Shown: positions 14,988 to 24,840, counted from the first letter of the stretch. The stretch is DNA of 64,000 nucleotides from Clostridiaceae bacterium (GCA_018432235.1 JAHDLO010000021.1:1-64000), one strand, 5' to 3'. A program made the numbers and translations. Notes: generated by a model from the letters alone, not told the origin.

Positions 14988-16352
14988 CTAGATATACAGA
15001 TCCCTTTCACCCTTTTGAATTTTTTCCAGCTTAATCTTAATCTGCTCCTTTAGCCTCGGATCATCAATTTCTTCCATCAATATATCAATCAATTCTGCCG
15101 CACTTTCTCTAGTTGAGTTGGAAGCATAGGTCTCTCCATATTCCTTAAGGGTTAAAAGCGCATTATATCGACATATGTTTTTCATCTTACCGGCTTTGAC
15201 AAGCCGCATGAAATCCTCACCAGTTCTGCCCACCCTATAGCATGCAGTACAAAAGCTTGGAACCATGCCTAAGGATATGATCGATGCCGAAACCTCATCA
15301 AGGCTTCTATTGTCATTGGTGTAGAATTGATCTGAAACTGAGTGCTTTGTTTCTTTATAGCCTCCTGGGCTAGTGCTGGAGCCGGCACTGATTTGAGAAA
15401 CCCCCAGACTTAAAAGCGTCTCCCTTAAGGCCTGTGACTCTCTTGTAGAAAGAATTATCCCTGTATACGGCACTGCAATTCTTATAATTGCCACCAGCTT
15501 TATAAACTCTTCATCTGAAATTGGATACTGCACTTCTTCTATATGAGCCCCCGGTGCTGGTCTTAGCCTTGGCACAGAGATGGTATGTGGCCCGCATTTA
15601 TACTTTTCCTCCAGGTATGCTGCATGCTGCAGCAACGCCAGAGCATCAAACCTGTAATCATAAAGACCGAAGAGTACGCCCATCCCAACATCATCTATAC
15701 CTGCCTCTATAGCTCTATCCATCACAGTCAAGCGATATTCATAGTCGGACTTTTTCCCTGAAGGATGCATTTTCTTATAGGTTTCCTTGTGATAGGTTTC
15801 TTGAAAACATTGATAAGTGCCTATCCCTGCCGCCTTCAGCTTGGCAAACTCTCCTGTCTCCATAGGCGCAGAATTGATATTTAGTCTTCTGATATCACAA
15901 TTTTCATATATTTTTTCGATAGCCTCAGTAATATATTCTAACCTAGAATCTACAGGGTGCTCACCCGCAACCAGCAGAAGCCGCTTATGCCCCTGTCCCT
16001 CCAAAAGCTTTACTTCCTCAATAATTTCATCTATCGTAAGTGTCCTTCTATTCAATTCCTTATTCTCTGCTCTAAAGCCACAGTAAAGGCAGTTATTGAC
16101 ACATTTATTTGTAAGATATAGCGGTGCAAATAGTACAATTCTTTTCCCATAAATTCTATCCTTCAGCTCTCTTGCAAGTGAGAAGATCTCCTCCAATCTT
16201 TCGGCTTCAGTGGTATTCAGAAGAACTGCTGTTTCCGATAGACTTAACCCCTTACCCAGTCTACCAGCCTCAATGATTCTTGTAAATTCTTCAGGGGTGC
16301 ATTTGGCTGATTCTTCCAAAATTTTGTTTATTTCATGCTCATTGATTATCAT
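14988..16352 (-). CDS. hydG: [FeFe] hydrogenase maturase HydG
   Basis: HydG is a radical SAM tyrosine lyase that cleaves tyrosine to make the CO and CN- ligands of the H-cluster. The radical SAM motif CX3CX2C is at Cys84, Cys88 and Cys91 (TNKCVNNCLYCGFR). The second, C-terminal cluster motif CX2CX22C is intact (Cys368, Cys371 and Cys394, around FCTACYRVGRTG), which separates HydG from ThiH. The ATG at 16352 is chosen because GAGGAG is nine bases upstream; the ATG at 16358 is only three away. hydE follows by 12 bases. Confidence 0.95.
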   Translation of the reverse strand: MIINEHEINKILEESAKCTPEEFTRIIEAGRLGKGLSLSETAVLLNTTEAERLEEIFSLARELKDRIYGKRIVLFAPLYLTNKCVNNCLYCGFRAENKELNRRTLTIDEIIEEVKLLEGQGHKRLLLVAGEHPVDSRLEYITEAIEKIYENCDIRRLNINSAPMETGEFAKLKAAGIGTYQCFQETYHKETYKKMHPSGKKSDYEYRLTVMDRAIEAGIDDVGMGVLFGLYDYRFDALALLQHAAYLEEKYKCGPHTISVPRLRPAPGAHIEEVQYPISDEEFIKLVAIIRIAVPYTGIILSTRESQALRETLLSLGVSQISAGSSTSPGGYKETKHSVSDQFYTNDNRSLDEVSASIISLGMVPSFCTACYRVGRTGEDFMRLVKAGKMKNICRYNALLTLKEYGETYASNSTRESAAELIDILMEEIDDPRLKEQIKIKLEKIQKGERDLYI

Positions 16353-16590
16353 AATCATACGCTCCTCTTTTATTTTTCCTCTTAATGTAGCCTAAAGAAA
16401 AACAAATAAATAATATCCTTCTATAATAATTATTATAAGCTAAAGCTTTTAAATTTGATAGTCATAATTTTAACGAACTGTCATATTTTTTTTTATTTCT
16501 CAACGCCACATCACCATATCAATTACTGATTTTAAGGTATCTATTGTATTTATACTTGTTATATACTTATCAAATTTTATGTATATCAAT

Positions 16591-17049
16591 CTATTTCTCT
16601 TTATTAAACAGCTGAAGAAGCTCGTCATAGCCCTCCTGCTGCAGCCTACTGACGGGAATGAAGCGTATTGATCCGCTATTGATACAATATCTCAGCCCTC
16701 CTGCTTCTTTGGGTCCATCAGGAAATACATGACCAAGATGTGAATCGCTCTCCTTGCTCCTGACCTCAGTCCGAAGCATGCCATGGCTTAAGTCCTTTTT
16801 CTCGATGATATTTTCCTCCTCAATCGGCTTGGTGAAGCTAGGCCATCCACAGCCAGCATCATATTTATCCAACGAGGTAAAAAGTGGCTCTCCTGAAACG
16901 ATATCTACATAGATACCTGCCTCCCTATGGTTCCAGTACTCATTGTCAAAGGGCGCTTCTGTAGCATTTTCCTGTGTTATTTTGTATTGCAGAGGCGTTA
17001 GTTCCTTTAACCGCTCCGCTTTGCTTTTTTTACTGTGCTTATTAGCCAT
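16591..17049 (-). CDS. msrB: Peptide methionine-R-sulfoxide reductase MsrB
   Basis: It reduces methionine-R-sulfoxide in proteins. Catalytic Cys122 lies in [11 protein letters not shown] and the probable resolving Cys67 in [18 protein letters not shown] is also typical. The CXXC pairs that bind zinc in many MsrB proteins are absent ([11 protein letters not shown] and SDSHLGHVF instead), so this is the zinc-free form. The N-terminus has a Lys-rich extension. AAAGGAGA lies upstream of the ATG. A perfect 6-bp hairpin, TCCGTC-CCGA-GACGGA at 17076-17091, lies in its leader. No msrA is adjacent. It is transcribed divergently from the LiaF-like operon. Confidence 0.92.
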   Translation of the reverse strand: MANKHSKKSKAERLKELTPLQYKITQENATEAPFDNEYWNHREAGIYVDIVSGEPLFTSLDKYDAGCGWPSFTKPIEEENIIEKKDLSHGMLRTEVRSKESDSHLGHVFPDGPKEAGGLRYCINSGSIRFIPVSRLQQEGYDELLQLFNKEK

Positions 17050-17184
17050 ATAAACTCTCCTTTCCTCCGTCCCGAGACGGACATGAAAACCCTTCTATAG
17101 AGTGTTCCAATATTTAATAATATCTATTATACTTTATTTATAATGTATAATAAAATCAGTGGCCTAAGCATAGGAGGTAAAATA

Positions 17185-17982
17185 ATGAGAAAATTAACCA
17201 TGGGTATATTATTTATAGCTTTAGGATTTCTATTCCTTACAATGAATTTAGGCTTGATTCCATATAGCTGGAGTCAGCTATTAACGCTCTATTGGCCGGC
17301 TATATTTGTTTTAATCGGCGGCATGTATCTAATAAAGGCACTATTAAACCTTAGGGGTTGTACCACCTCCGGTAGCTTTCTTTTCCCCATATCGTCCATT
17401 GTTATCGGAATGGTATTATTGGGTAATCGATTGGACTGGTTTAACGGTAGATACATTAGTATATGGCAAGTTCTTTGGCCTGCCATAATAGTCTTCATAG
17501 GGATATCTTTTCTTACACCCTCTACACCGGTTATTCATATTAATACCCGCAAAAATCAGAATTATAACGGCAGTCGCCCAGTTGACGGCTCTGAGAAAAT
17601 TAGAGGGCACAGGATGAACAGAAGCACGATTATAGGCCATACTGAGCTTGTGGATGAGCCATGGGCTTTGGAGGATGGTGCGATAAACGTTGGTATAGGA
17701 GGAAGCGTCATCGATTTAACCAAGGCGTTTATCAAGGACGGAGAAACAAAATTCAATCTTTCCGGAGCCATAGGCAGTATCGAGCTTTATGTGCCTTCAA
17801 CCCTGGCAGTGGATATTACGGCATCACTAAGCCTTGGCAATATCGACCTCTTCAACGAAAGCTACTCCGGTACCCCCGGCTCCATCAGCTACCGAAGCAT
17901 TGGTTATGAAGATGCCGTTAAAAGAGTAAAGATTAATATATCCCTCAATATTGGAGAAATAGTCGTAAAGCAGGTGGAATAA
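17185..17982 (+). CDS. liaF: LiaF-like membrane regulator of cell-envelope stress
   Basis: A 265-residue protein whose N-terminal 110 residues form four hydrophobic helices, followed by a soluble C-terminal domain of short repeated beta segments (GINVGIGGSVIDL and FNLSGAIGSIELYVPS type). This is the LiaF/VraT organisation: a membrane inhibitor of its partner kinase. The ATG at 17185 follows TAGGAGGT; the earlier start at 17143 has no ribosome site. Its stop directly abuts the kinase ATG. TATAAT elements at 17139-17144 and 17146-17151 may be the promoter. In Bacillus, LiaFSR responds to lipid II-binding antibiotics; the same role is inferred here. Confidence 0.75.
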   Translation: MRKLTMGILFIALGFLFLTMNLGLIPYSWSQLLTLYWPAIFVLIGGMYLIKALLNLRGCTTSGSFLFPISSIVIGMVLLGNRLDWFNGRYISIWQVLWPAIIVFIGISFLTPSTPVIHINTRKNQNYNGSRPVDGSEKIRGHRMNRSTIIGHTELVDEPWALEDGAINVGIGGSVIDLTKAFIKDGETKFNLSGAIGSIELYVPSTLAVDITASLSLGNIDLFNESYSGTPGSISYRSIGYEDAVKRVKINISLNIGEIVVKQVE

Positions 17983-19089
17983 ATGATAACCAAAAACTCA
18001 TCCGATAAGGTAAAAAGCATGCAATGGTCCGTACTTAAGGGAATGTTCCTGTCTACCTGTATGACCATAGCTATTTCGTTCCTACTATTAACCGCCGTTG
18101 GCAGCTCGATTTTGGATATCAACCTGTCGTCTACACCTTTGGAGGCTTCCGGACAATTATTGATCCATATAGCCATAGTATTGGTGGTGGCAGTAATCTC
18201 AACCTATCTTGTGGGCTTCACCCTAACGGTGGATATAAAAAAGCAGCTATTATATATCAATGAAGTACTGATCTCCGTAACCAGAGGGCGTATTGACAGA
18301 AGGCTTAAATCAGGCAATTATTCCGAGTTGAACCAAATTAGCAGTCATTTTAACAGCATGACTGAGGGGATAAACAGTCAGGTTGAATCCCTGCAGAGGC
18401 TGGTGGAGGAAAACCAGAGGCTGCTTAACAATGCAGAGGAGACCGCCTCCCTGGACGAAAGAAGGAAGATAGCAAGGGAGCTGCACGACTCTGTCAGCCA
18501 GCAGCTATTTGCCATCTCCATGACAATAAGTGCAATTAAAAGACTTATCGATACTAACCCTGCTGAGGCAAAAAAGGGCTTCGAAAACATTGAACAAATG
18601 ACCCATACTGCACAACAGGAGCTTAGAGCTCTTATCATGCATCTCAGACCTGTCAATCTCAATGGCCTGCCCCTATCCGAAGGTATTATTAGGCTATTGA
18701 AGGAGCTGAACCAAAAGAATCCAAATATTAATATAGAATGGCAGATTCAGCCAAATGTTCTAGTCAAACCGGCAGGAATAGAGGACCATATATTCAGAGT
18801 TGTACAGGAGGCCATATCCAATGCTCTAAGACATTCTAAAGCAAGTGTCTTAAGCTTGAAGCTTTATGTGTATGATCATCTGCTTACAATTTTTATCGAG
18901 GACAATGGTGTTGGTTTCGATATTAAAACAGACAAAAAAAGCTCCTATGGCATACTGACCATGCAGGAGAGAATATCTGAAATCGGTGGTAAAATGGATT
19001 TACTATCTTATCCTGGTAAAGGCACCAGAATTGAGCTTAGAATACCCTTAAAGAAAAAAGGAGGCGACGAACATGCAAAAGGGAATTAA
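17983..19089 (+). CDS. liaS: LiaS-like sensor histidine kinase
   Basis: A 368-residue NarL-type (HisKA_3) histidine kinase. It has two membrane helices (residues about 18-40 and 58-80) with a short outer loop, then a HAMP-like linker. The phospho-acceptor region is ARELHDSVSQQLF, and the ATPase domain has the N box EAISNALRHSKA and G box DNGVGFD. The small external loop matches intramembrane-sensing kinases such as LiaS. Its 3' end overlaps the regulator gene by 17 bases. Confidence 0.85.
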   Translation: MITKNSSDKVKSMQWSVLKGMFLSTCMTIAISFLLLTAVGSSILDINLSSTPLEASGQLLIHIAIVLVVAVISTYLVGFTLTVDIKKQLLYINEVLISVTRGRIDRRLKSGNYSELNQISSHFNSMTEGINSQVESLQRLVEENQRLLNNAEETASLDERRKIARELHDSVSQQLFAISMTISAIKRLIDTNPAEAKKGFENIEQMTHTAQQELRALIMHLRPVNLNGLPLSEGIIRLLKELNQKNPNINIEWQIQPNVLVKPAGIEDHIFRVVQEAISNALRHSKASVLSLKLYVYDHLLTIFIEDNGVGFDIKTDKKSSYGILTMQERISEIGGKMDLLSYPGKGTRIELRIPLKKKGGDEHAKGN

Positions 19090-19720
19090 GGTTTTAATTG
19101 TTGATGATCACCAAATGGTAAGAAGAGGTCTAGCTGCATACCTATCTACCGAGAAGGATATCGAGGTTGTAGGAGAAGCCTCTAATGGCAGAGAGGCCAT
19201 TGACCTAAGCCTGAGCCTCAAGCCCGATGTGATTTTAATGGATCTGGTTATGGAGCCGATGGATGGTATTGAAGCAACAAGAGAAATCATGTGCCGATTT
19301 AATGGCTCTGAAAATATAAAAATTATAATTGTAACCAGCTTTATTGAGGAGGAAAAGGTTTTATCTGCACTGGAGGCAGGTGCCTATAGCTACCTGCTTA
19401 AAACTGCATCAGCTGAGGAAATATCGGAGGCCATAAGAAAAGCCATGAAAAATGAGGCTGTTTTGGCAGGTAAAGCTACCAATATAATGATTAATAATCT
19501 CAATAGAAAATCACCTAAGCACAGCCTTTTAACTCAAAGGGAGCTAGAGGTGCTTCAGCTCCTTGGAGAAGGAAAAACCAATAAGGAAATATCGGAGGCC
19601 TTATTTATCGGAATAAAAACCGTAAAAACCCATGTCAGCAATGTGCTGTCTAAGCTAGAGCTGGAGGATAGAACCAAGGCAGCTGTTTATGCAAATCAAA
19701 ATAATATAATAGCAAAATAA
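19073..19720 (+). CDS. liaR: LiaR-like response regulator (NarL/LuxR family)
   Basis: A 215-residue regulator with an N-terminal receiver domain (acidic pair VDDH, phospho-acceptor Asp in VILMDLVM, and the later Thr/Lys positions VTSF and LLKTASAEE) and a C-terminal LuxR-type helix-turn-helix (LTQRELEVLQLLGEGKTNKEIS, then KTVKTHVSNVL). AAGGAGG precedes the ATG inside the kinase gene. A terminator follows. It probably controls envelope-stress genes elsewhere; the divergent msrB could be a target but no site was seen. Confidence 0.85.
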   Translation: MQKGIKVLIVDDHQMVRRGLAAYLSTEKDIEVVGEASNGREAIDLSLSLKPDVILMDLVMEPMDGIEATREIMCRFNGSENIKIIIVTSFIEEEKVLSALEAGAYSYLLKTASAEEISEAIRKAMKNEAVLAGKATNIMINNLNRKSPKHSLLTQRELEVLQLLGEGKTNKEISEALFIGIKTVKTHVSNVLSKLELEDRTKAAVYANQNNIIAK

Positions 19721-19744
19721 AGGGTGATCCAGTCACCCTTTACT
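19719..19744. terminator. Bidirectional terminator, liaR-like / deacetylase
   Basis: AAAGGGTGA (19719-19727) pairs perfectly with TCACCCTTT (19733-19741) between convergent genes, overlapping the deacetylase stop codon. Its T-tract is short. Confidence 0.65.
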
Positions 19745-20672
19745 CATTACCCTTAACGAACTCCTGCAGGGAATCAAAGATATATCCGTCATCCCGTAGG
19801 TACTTTATCATCTCCGGCAGCAGCTTTATATTTATAGATTTCGTGTCAGTATCATGCATCAATATAACCAGTGGATCGCTTTTAGCGGCTGTACTGGTAA
19901 AGCGTTGCATCAGTCTTTCCTCTGTCATTGCAAGTCCTTCTGCATCCCCATTAAGGCTGTTCCAATCCAGATAAATAAAGTCATTCTCGTTCACTGCCCT
20001 CTTAAAGGACGCTTTATCTCCAAAGGAGCCACCGGGAAATCTCATAAGCCTGAGGGGGTATTCCAGTCCTAAAATTTCTTGTATCAGCTCCTCCGTCTCC
20101 ACCAGCTCCTGAATCAGCTTATCGGTAGACTTATAGATGTTGGCATAATTGTGGGTATAGGTATGATTTGCCAGCATGTGCCCCTCTTCATATATCCTTT
20201 TAATCATCTCTGGATGCTGCTGGGCACTTTTACCCACGATAAAGAAGGTTGCTTTTATGTTTTCCTCCCTTAAAATGTCCAGAATGTAAGGCGTTACTAA
20301 CAATGATGGTCCATCATCGAAGGTAAAATATGCAATTTTTTTCTCGCTTTTGTATATCTGTTGAAGCTCCCATTGCGTTATATTTATGACCGGCGGTAAC
20401 GGTGCGTCCTCAATCACGGCTTCAGACCCTATAACCACATCACCTTGGCCCTCATCTTCTTCTATCTCTTCCTCCACCTCAGCCACTGCTTCTGTCCCTT
20501 CATAAATGATAACAGGCGGCAGAACCTCCTCATATCTTTCGTAATACTCACGGCTTCTGGTAAAGTAGCTGCTCAATCGGGCGAGCCTGTCATCCTTAGC
20601 CATTACATGGTCCATCATTATGATTAAATATACTATTGCGATTACGTAGATGATTTTTCTTTTCCAAAGCAT
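19740..20672 (-). CDS. Polysaccharide deacetylase (NodB domain), membrane anchored
   Basis: A 310-residue exported protein. It has an N-terminal membrane anchor (residues about 7-22), an acidic low-complexity linker (about 60-90), and a NodB deacetylase domain from about residue 112. Motifs are TFDDGP with catalytic Asp119 and metal ligand Asp120, HTYTH with His170 and His174, RFPGG, DWN, and the C-terminal LMHD. It probably removes acetyl groups from peptidoglycan N-acetylglucosamine or N-acetylmuramic residues, or from exopolysaccharide. The ATG follows AAAGGGGAG. It stands alone after the envelope-stress operon, and a cell-wall role fits that neighbourhood. Confidence 0.88.
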   Translation of the reverse strand: MLWKRKIIYVIAIVYLIIMMDHVMAKDDRLARLSSYFTRSREYYERYEEVLPPVIIYEGTEAVAEVEEEIEEDEGQGDVVIGSEAVIEDAPLPPVINITQWELQQIYKSEKKIAYFTFDDGPSLLVTPYILDILREENIKATFFIVGKSAQQHPEMIKRIYEEGHMLANHTYTHNYANIYKSTDKLIQELVETEELIQEILGLEYPLRLMRFPGGSFGDKASFKRAVNENDFIYLDWNSLNGDAEGLAMTEERLMQRFTSTAAKSDPLVILMHDTDTKSINIKLLPEMIKYLRDDGYIFDSLQEFVKGNE

Positions 20673-20782
20673 AATATCTCCCCTTTAATGAATGACCTGC
20701 TGCGCCTTCTATAATAGCATTATACGATATTTTCTATAAATACGATATAGCTTGTCATAATATGCCTTCAAAATGTAATTTT

Positions 20783-20812
20783 TCAAAAAAATAAAGCACC
20801 CATTAGGGTGCT
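20783..20812 (-). terminator. Terminator of the 62-residue gene
   Basis: AGCACCC (20795-20801) pairs with GGGTGCT (20806-20812); on the minus strand T-rich sequence follows the stem. Confidence 0.8.
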
Positions 20813-20824
20813 AAAGTGTTCTCA

Positions 20825-21013
20825 TCAGTCTTCATCTACATCGACTAGCTCTGACTCACGCTCCACGTCAATGATCAAATCCTCTTCCTTTATGTCAACT
20901 ATTAAATCCTGATTCTCATTATTGAAAACGTTCGCTCTTCTCCGCTTAATGTTCTTAAATAAGACTACCCTCAGCAAAACAAATAGAATAATAACTATTA
21001 GGATATTTAACAT
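20825..21013 (-). CDS. Small single-helix membrane protein (62 aa)
   Basis: Not recognised. One N-terminal hydrophobic helix (LNILIVIILFVLLRVVLF) is followed by a basic patch (KRRR), which predicts that the acidic C-terminal tail (IVDIKEEDLIIDVERESELVDVDED region) is cytoplasmic. The ATG follows GAGGTG and a terminator follows the stop, so it appears to be a genuine one-gene unit. The design suggests a membrane-tethered scaffold or regulator, which is inference. Confidence 0.6.
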   Translation of the reverse strand: MLNILIVIILFVLLRVVLFKNIKRRRANVFNNENQDLIVDIKEEDLIIDVERESELVDVDED

Positions 21014-21180
21014 ATATACACCTCGCTTAATTATTCACTTAGAATATTTATATACTATTTTGAAGCTTTTGTCAAAGTACATTCTATTTTCTAAATTTTC
21101 TTTTAATATAGATATTAGTTTTATTTACCCAGTTTTTAAGCTTTAAACCATTTTTTATTTTCTTGTAAATTTTATTAATT

Positions 21181-21213
21181 AAAAAAAAGTGTCCACAAAA
21201 GACACTTTTTTTA
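21181..21213. terminator. Bidirectional terminator downstream of iorAB
   Basis: AAAAAAGTGTC pairs perfectly with GACACTTTTTT (21201-21211) around CACAAAA. It serves the minus-strand iorAB transcript. The gap 21014-21347 otherwise holds only the dispersed repeat at 21315-21348. Confidence 0.8.
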
Positions 21214-21314
21214 TAGCAAGCATTCAGGATTTAAAACCACCTAGTAGAATGAAAACGAGAAATAAACCGCTTAATCCCACTTTATACAGTTCGTTATATT
21301 TTAGTAGTAAAGCT

Positions 21315-21348
21315 CTGGAAGCAAACGGGGCGCAGCCACTTTTGCTCT
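21315..21348. repeat. Dispersed repeat, copy 2 of 3
   Basis: A CTGGAAGCAAACG core followed by AGCCACTTTTGCTCT, related to 107-141 and 44518-44552. It abuts the 3' end of iorB. Confidence 0.55.
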
Positions 21349-21923
21349 TATATATAATTATAGCCCAGCTCAAAGGCGGCCGCATTCATTTCCTTTGCTG
21401 ATTTTGGCACATTATCGTCAATTACCAGTCTCCATATCTCCGGACTTATATCCAGATGCCTTGCTAGTATTCCTATCAATATGACATTGGAAACCTGTTT
21501 TTTCCCGATATTTTTACCTTCCTCAAAAGCATTGATCTCTAATACCTTGTATTTTTCTTTTAATTCCGCTACGGCCTCATGGGGATATTGATATTTTTCC
21601 TGTTGAACCAAGGTTGGATAAAATGGCTTGCTGTTGACAATTATTACGCCATCTTTTTTAAGTCCGTTGGACCAGCGAAGAGCCTCCAGTGGCTCCATTG
21701 CCACCAGATAATCCCCTTCACCAGATGGAATGTTTGGTGAATGTATGTTGTCACCTATTCTCACATTTCCCCACACCATACCACCTCTTTGAGACAATCC
21801 AACCACATCATTACTCTTGACATCATAGCCCGCCTTTAAGGCCACCTGACAAATAATCCGGGTCATTAGAATTAAGCCCTGACCACCAACGCCTGCCAAC
21901 ATTATATTAATTGTCACTGTCAT
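21348..21923 (-). CDS. iorB: Indolepyruvate:ferredoxin oxidoreductase beta subunit
   Basis: A 191-residue gamma-type oxidoreductase domain. The start IMLAGVGGQGLILMTRII is the family hallmark, and VGLSQRGGMVWGNVRIG is the other conserved stretch. With IorA it oxidatively decarboxylates aryl pyruvates from aromatic amino acid breakdown to aryl-acetyl-CoA, reducing ferredoxin, or runs in reverse. Its ATG lies 17 bases inside the iorA 3' end, so the two are translationally coupled. Confidence 0.9.
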   Translation of the reverse strand: MTVTINIMLAGVGGQGLILMTRIICQVALKAGYDVKSNDVVGLSQRGGMVWGNVRIGDNIHSPNIPSGEGDYLVAMEPLEALRWSNGLKKDGVIIVNSKPFYPTLVQQEKYQYPHEAVAELKEKYKVLEINAFEEGKNIGKKQVSNVILIGILARHLDISPEIWRLVIDDNVPKSAKEMNAAAFELGYNYI

Positions 21924-23718
21924 TCGCCTCCTTTAGCTCCCTAGAGGATTTTATAGCATTAACGGGGCAGACCTGAGCACAGACGCTGCAGCCTACACAC
22001 ATATCCTTATCTATTGAAGATTTTAGCTTATCTATTCCCTCATATTTAATCATCCGGAGGGGAGGACAATTTGTCTTGATACAGCTTCTGCAGCTGATGC
22101 ATATTTTAGGGTCAACATAGTAATGGGGCTTTTCCATATTATATTTTAATGCACAGGGACCATTGGCAATTATAATAGAAAGCCCCCTATAGTCAATTTC
22201 TTCTTTAAATATCCCTGCAGCAGCCTTATAATCATATTGGTTAATCTCCTTTATTCTGTTAAACCCTATGGCCTCAAGCAAAGGCTTTATCCCAACCCTC
22301 ATGTCCTCATTAAAATTGTATATTCCAGAGCTGGCATTGGGCTGTCCTCCCGTCATTGCAGTAGTTCTATTATCTAGAATTACTATGGTGATATTTTCCT
22401 CCGCCTTAAGCTGATGCAATAGATTTATCATGCCTGTTATTCCTGAGTGAAAGAAGGTACCGTCACCTATAACAGCCACAAGGGGCTCATCAGCCGCCTC
22501 CAGCGACATAGCCTTTCTAACCCCCTTGATCATCCCCATACTTGCCCCCATGCTGATAATGCTATTGGACTGCTCGAAGGGAAACAGGGCAGCCAGAGAA
22601 TAACAGCCTATATCTCCTATGACTACCTTTGCCTTGGATTTTTTCAATATATCGAAGGTTGGTCTATGGGGGCAGCCAGTGCAAAAGAGTGGTGCCCTAG
22701 GCACTGTCTCTACCATTTTGCTGATGTTGTTTTTTTTCTCCTTAAGGAGTCCGGCTTCATATAAACCTGCTTCTATATCTTCTATATTTAGCTCGCCGGT
22801 ATACGAAAAGTATCGTTTCCCTTCACAGGCTATTCCCATAAGCTTCAATTCGTTTTCTATAAAGGGCAGCATTTCTTCTATGACAATGACACTTTTATAC
22901 CCCTTTGTGATTGCCTTAGCTTTTTTTTCAGAAATGGGAAATACAAGCCCCAGCTTCCATATGCTGGCCTTAGGCTTAAGCTCCTTCAGATTTTGATAAG
23001 CAATACCTGAGGTAATAATCAGAGTATCAGCGCCTTCCAGCTCCTCCAGTCTATTTATCTCCATATGATAGGCACGTTCCTCCAGCAGTTGCAGTCTCTC
23101 CTTCATAAAGCTCTGCATGCTTCTGGAGTTAGAGGGAATCATACAAAATTTATCCTTATCTTTGTTTATGCCTTTTGGCATTACCTCCTGTCTTTCCTTC
23201 AGATTAACAATACTTCTGCTATGACACAGCCTTGAGGTTATACGTAAAAGCATGGGAATAGAAAGCTCCTGGCTTAAGCTGAGACCCAGACTTGTGAAAT
23301 CCTTTGCCTCCTGACTATCGGAGGGATCCAATATCCCCATATTTGCAAACCTGCCATAAAATCTATTGTCCTGTTCATTTTGGGAGCTGGCAAGACCAGG
23401 GTCATCCCCTGACACCAGTAAAAACCCACCATTAACAGGAGTTTCAGTAAAGGTCATTAAGGGGTCGGCAGCAATATTTACCCCGACATGCTTCATCACC
23501 GCCATGGATAGAGCGCCATAAAAGGAGCCTCCTATCGCCACCTCCAAGGCCACCTTTTCATTAATGGCAAACTCACTGTATACCTCGTCATATTGCTTGA
23601 GCTTTTCAATCACTTCAACGGTTGGTGATCCTGGATAGCTGGTGGCTATCTTTCCCCCTGCCTCATAAAAGCCTCTGGCAATGGCCTCATTGCCAGTTAA
23701 TATTCTCTTTTCCTCCAT
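21907..23718 (-). CDS. iorA: Indolepyruvate:ferredoxin oxidoreductase alpha subunit
   Basis: A 603-residue thiamine-diphosphate subunit. The N-terminal pyrimidine-binding part has GNEAIARGFYEAGGKIATSYPGSPTVE; the TPP motif region GDGTFFHSGITGMINL follows. At the C-terminus are two [4Fe-4S] motifs (CISCRSC...C and CVGCSVCAQVCPVNA). The start is the ATG at 23718, seven bases after GAGGAG; an in-frame start at 23733 overlaps that site. Length and domain order are normal. Implies amino acid fermentation and a ferredoxin pool. Confidence 0.92.
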   Translation of the reverse strand: MEEKRILTGNEAIARGFYEAGGKIATSYPGSPTVEVIEKLKQYDEVYSEFAINEKVALEVAIGGSFYGALSMAVMKHVGVNIAADPLMTFTETPVNGGFLLVSGDDPGLASSQNEQDNRFYGRFANMGILDPSDSQEAKDFTSLGLSLSQELSIPMLLRITSRLCHSRSIVNLKERQEVMPKGINKDKDKFCMIPSNSRSMQSFMKERLQLLEERAYHMEINRLEELEGADTLIITSGIAYQNLKELKPKASIWKLGLVFPISEKKAKAITKGYKSVIVIEEMLPFIENELKLMGIACEGKRYFSYTGELNIEDIEAGLYEAGLLKEKKNNISKMVETVPRAPLFCTGCPHRPTFDILKKSKAKVVIGDIGCYSLAALFPFEQSNSIISMGASMGMIKGVRKAMSLEAADEPLVAVIGDGTFFHSGITGMINLLHQLKAEENITIVILDNRTTAMTGGQPNASSGIYNFNEDMRVGIKPLLEAIGFNRIKEINQYDYKAAAGIFKEEIDYRGLSIIIANGPCALKYNMEKPHYYVDPKICISCRSCIKTNCPPLRMIKYEGIDKLKSSIDKDMCVGCSVCAQVCPVNAIKSSRELKEANDSDN

Positions 23719-23866
23719 TAAACCACTCCTCACTTTGTCATCATAAATCTCATAAATGCCATAAAAATCAAGATAAAATTATTCAAAGGATAGATAATAT
23801 ACAAAAATCTACTAATACTATTTTTACAAGCTTTTAATAAAATAATCTTATATATGGAGGCATTCT

Positions 23867-24802
23867 ATGAAAAAGTATAACGCTTCAATTTTACTAATAA
23901 TTGCAATACTCATTATGACAGCCTGCAGTCCTCAGGAAAGGCCGATGCCGCAAAAGGAAACAAATCTTTCGGCTATCAATAGAACAAAACCGGTTGAATA
24001 CTGCAGAATAACCGCTGATACTGCAGATGTACGCACAGGTACAGGACTTAACTTTGATACCATCGGTACCTTAAAACGGGATGATGTCGTTAAGGTTCTT
24101 GAAGAGGTTGATAACTGGTATGTCGTACAGATGGAAAACAACCAGGTTGGAAGCATCGAGGCTGCCAATGCTACACCTGTCGTCATGGAAGACGATACAT
24201 CTGTAGCACCTCCGGGAATAAATCCCAACACAGAGCTTACAGATACCAATGATACTGCAAATAGAAATCAACTCATGAATCCCTATCTTTCACCTGATGC
24301 TGAGGATGCTACACAGCCCAATCAGTCTCAAGAGGCCAGAGATACCGAATTAAACACACAACAGCCAAGAACCGCCACACATAATACTGGAACCAACGAT
24401 ACTTTAGGTAATCTTTCAAATATGGCAGCCCAGCTGGTGGAAATGGTAAATACCGAGCGTACTAAAAACGGTCTTCCTTCACTAATGGTGGATACTGAGG
24501 TTGCCCGAGTTGCAGGTATCAAATCACAGGACATGGTAGATAATGATTACTTCAGCCATAACTCACCCACCTATGGTAGTCCTTTTGAAATGCTGGATTC
24601 CTTTGGAGTTAAGTATCATCACGCAGGTGAAAATCTTGCAGGTCACCAATCAGTCCAGAGTGCCCACGAGGCGCTGATGAATTCTGCGGGCCATAGACAG
24701 AATATATTAAGCAATGATTTTACTCATATCGGGATCGGGGTTCGCCCCAGCAATAGGTACGGTTATGTATTTACCCAATTGTTTATAAGTAAACCAAGAT
24801 AA
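23867..24802 (+). CDS. CAP-domain lipoprotein with SH3-type domain
   Basis: A 311-residue exported lipoprotein. A signal peptide ends in a plausible lipobox (IMTAC, Cys20). An SH3b-like domain spans about residues 45-100 (DTADVRTGTGLNFDTIGTL and WYVVQM). A Thr/Asn/Gln-rich linker leads to a C-terminal CAP/SCP domain (about 185-311) with the marks of YkwD-like proteins: VNTERTKNGLPSL, DYFSHNSP, GENLA and NSAGHRQNIL. SH3b plus CAP points to binding at the cell wall; the CAP function in bacteria is poorly defined. GGAGG precedes the ATG. It is monocistronic, with a terminator after it. Confidence 0.88.
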   Translation: MKKYNASILLIIAILIMTACSPQERPMPQKETNLSAINRTKPVEYCRITADTADVRTGTGLNFDTIGTLKRDDVVKVLEEVDNWYVVQMENNQVGSIEAANATPVVMEDDTSVAPPGINPNTELTDTNDTANRNQLMNPYLSPDAEDATQPNQSQEARDTELNTQQPRTATHNTGTNDTLGNLSNMAAQLVEMVNTERTKNGLPSLMVDTEVARVAGIKSQDMVDNDYFSHNSPTYGSPFEMLDSFGVKYHHAGENLAGHQSVQSAHEALMNSAGHRQNILSNDFTHIGIGVRPSNRYGYVFTQLFISKPR

Positions 24803-24840
24803 GCCTATTTTATCAAACTTACTTTAAGCTTTTAATAGTC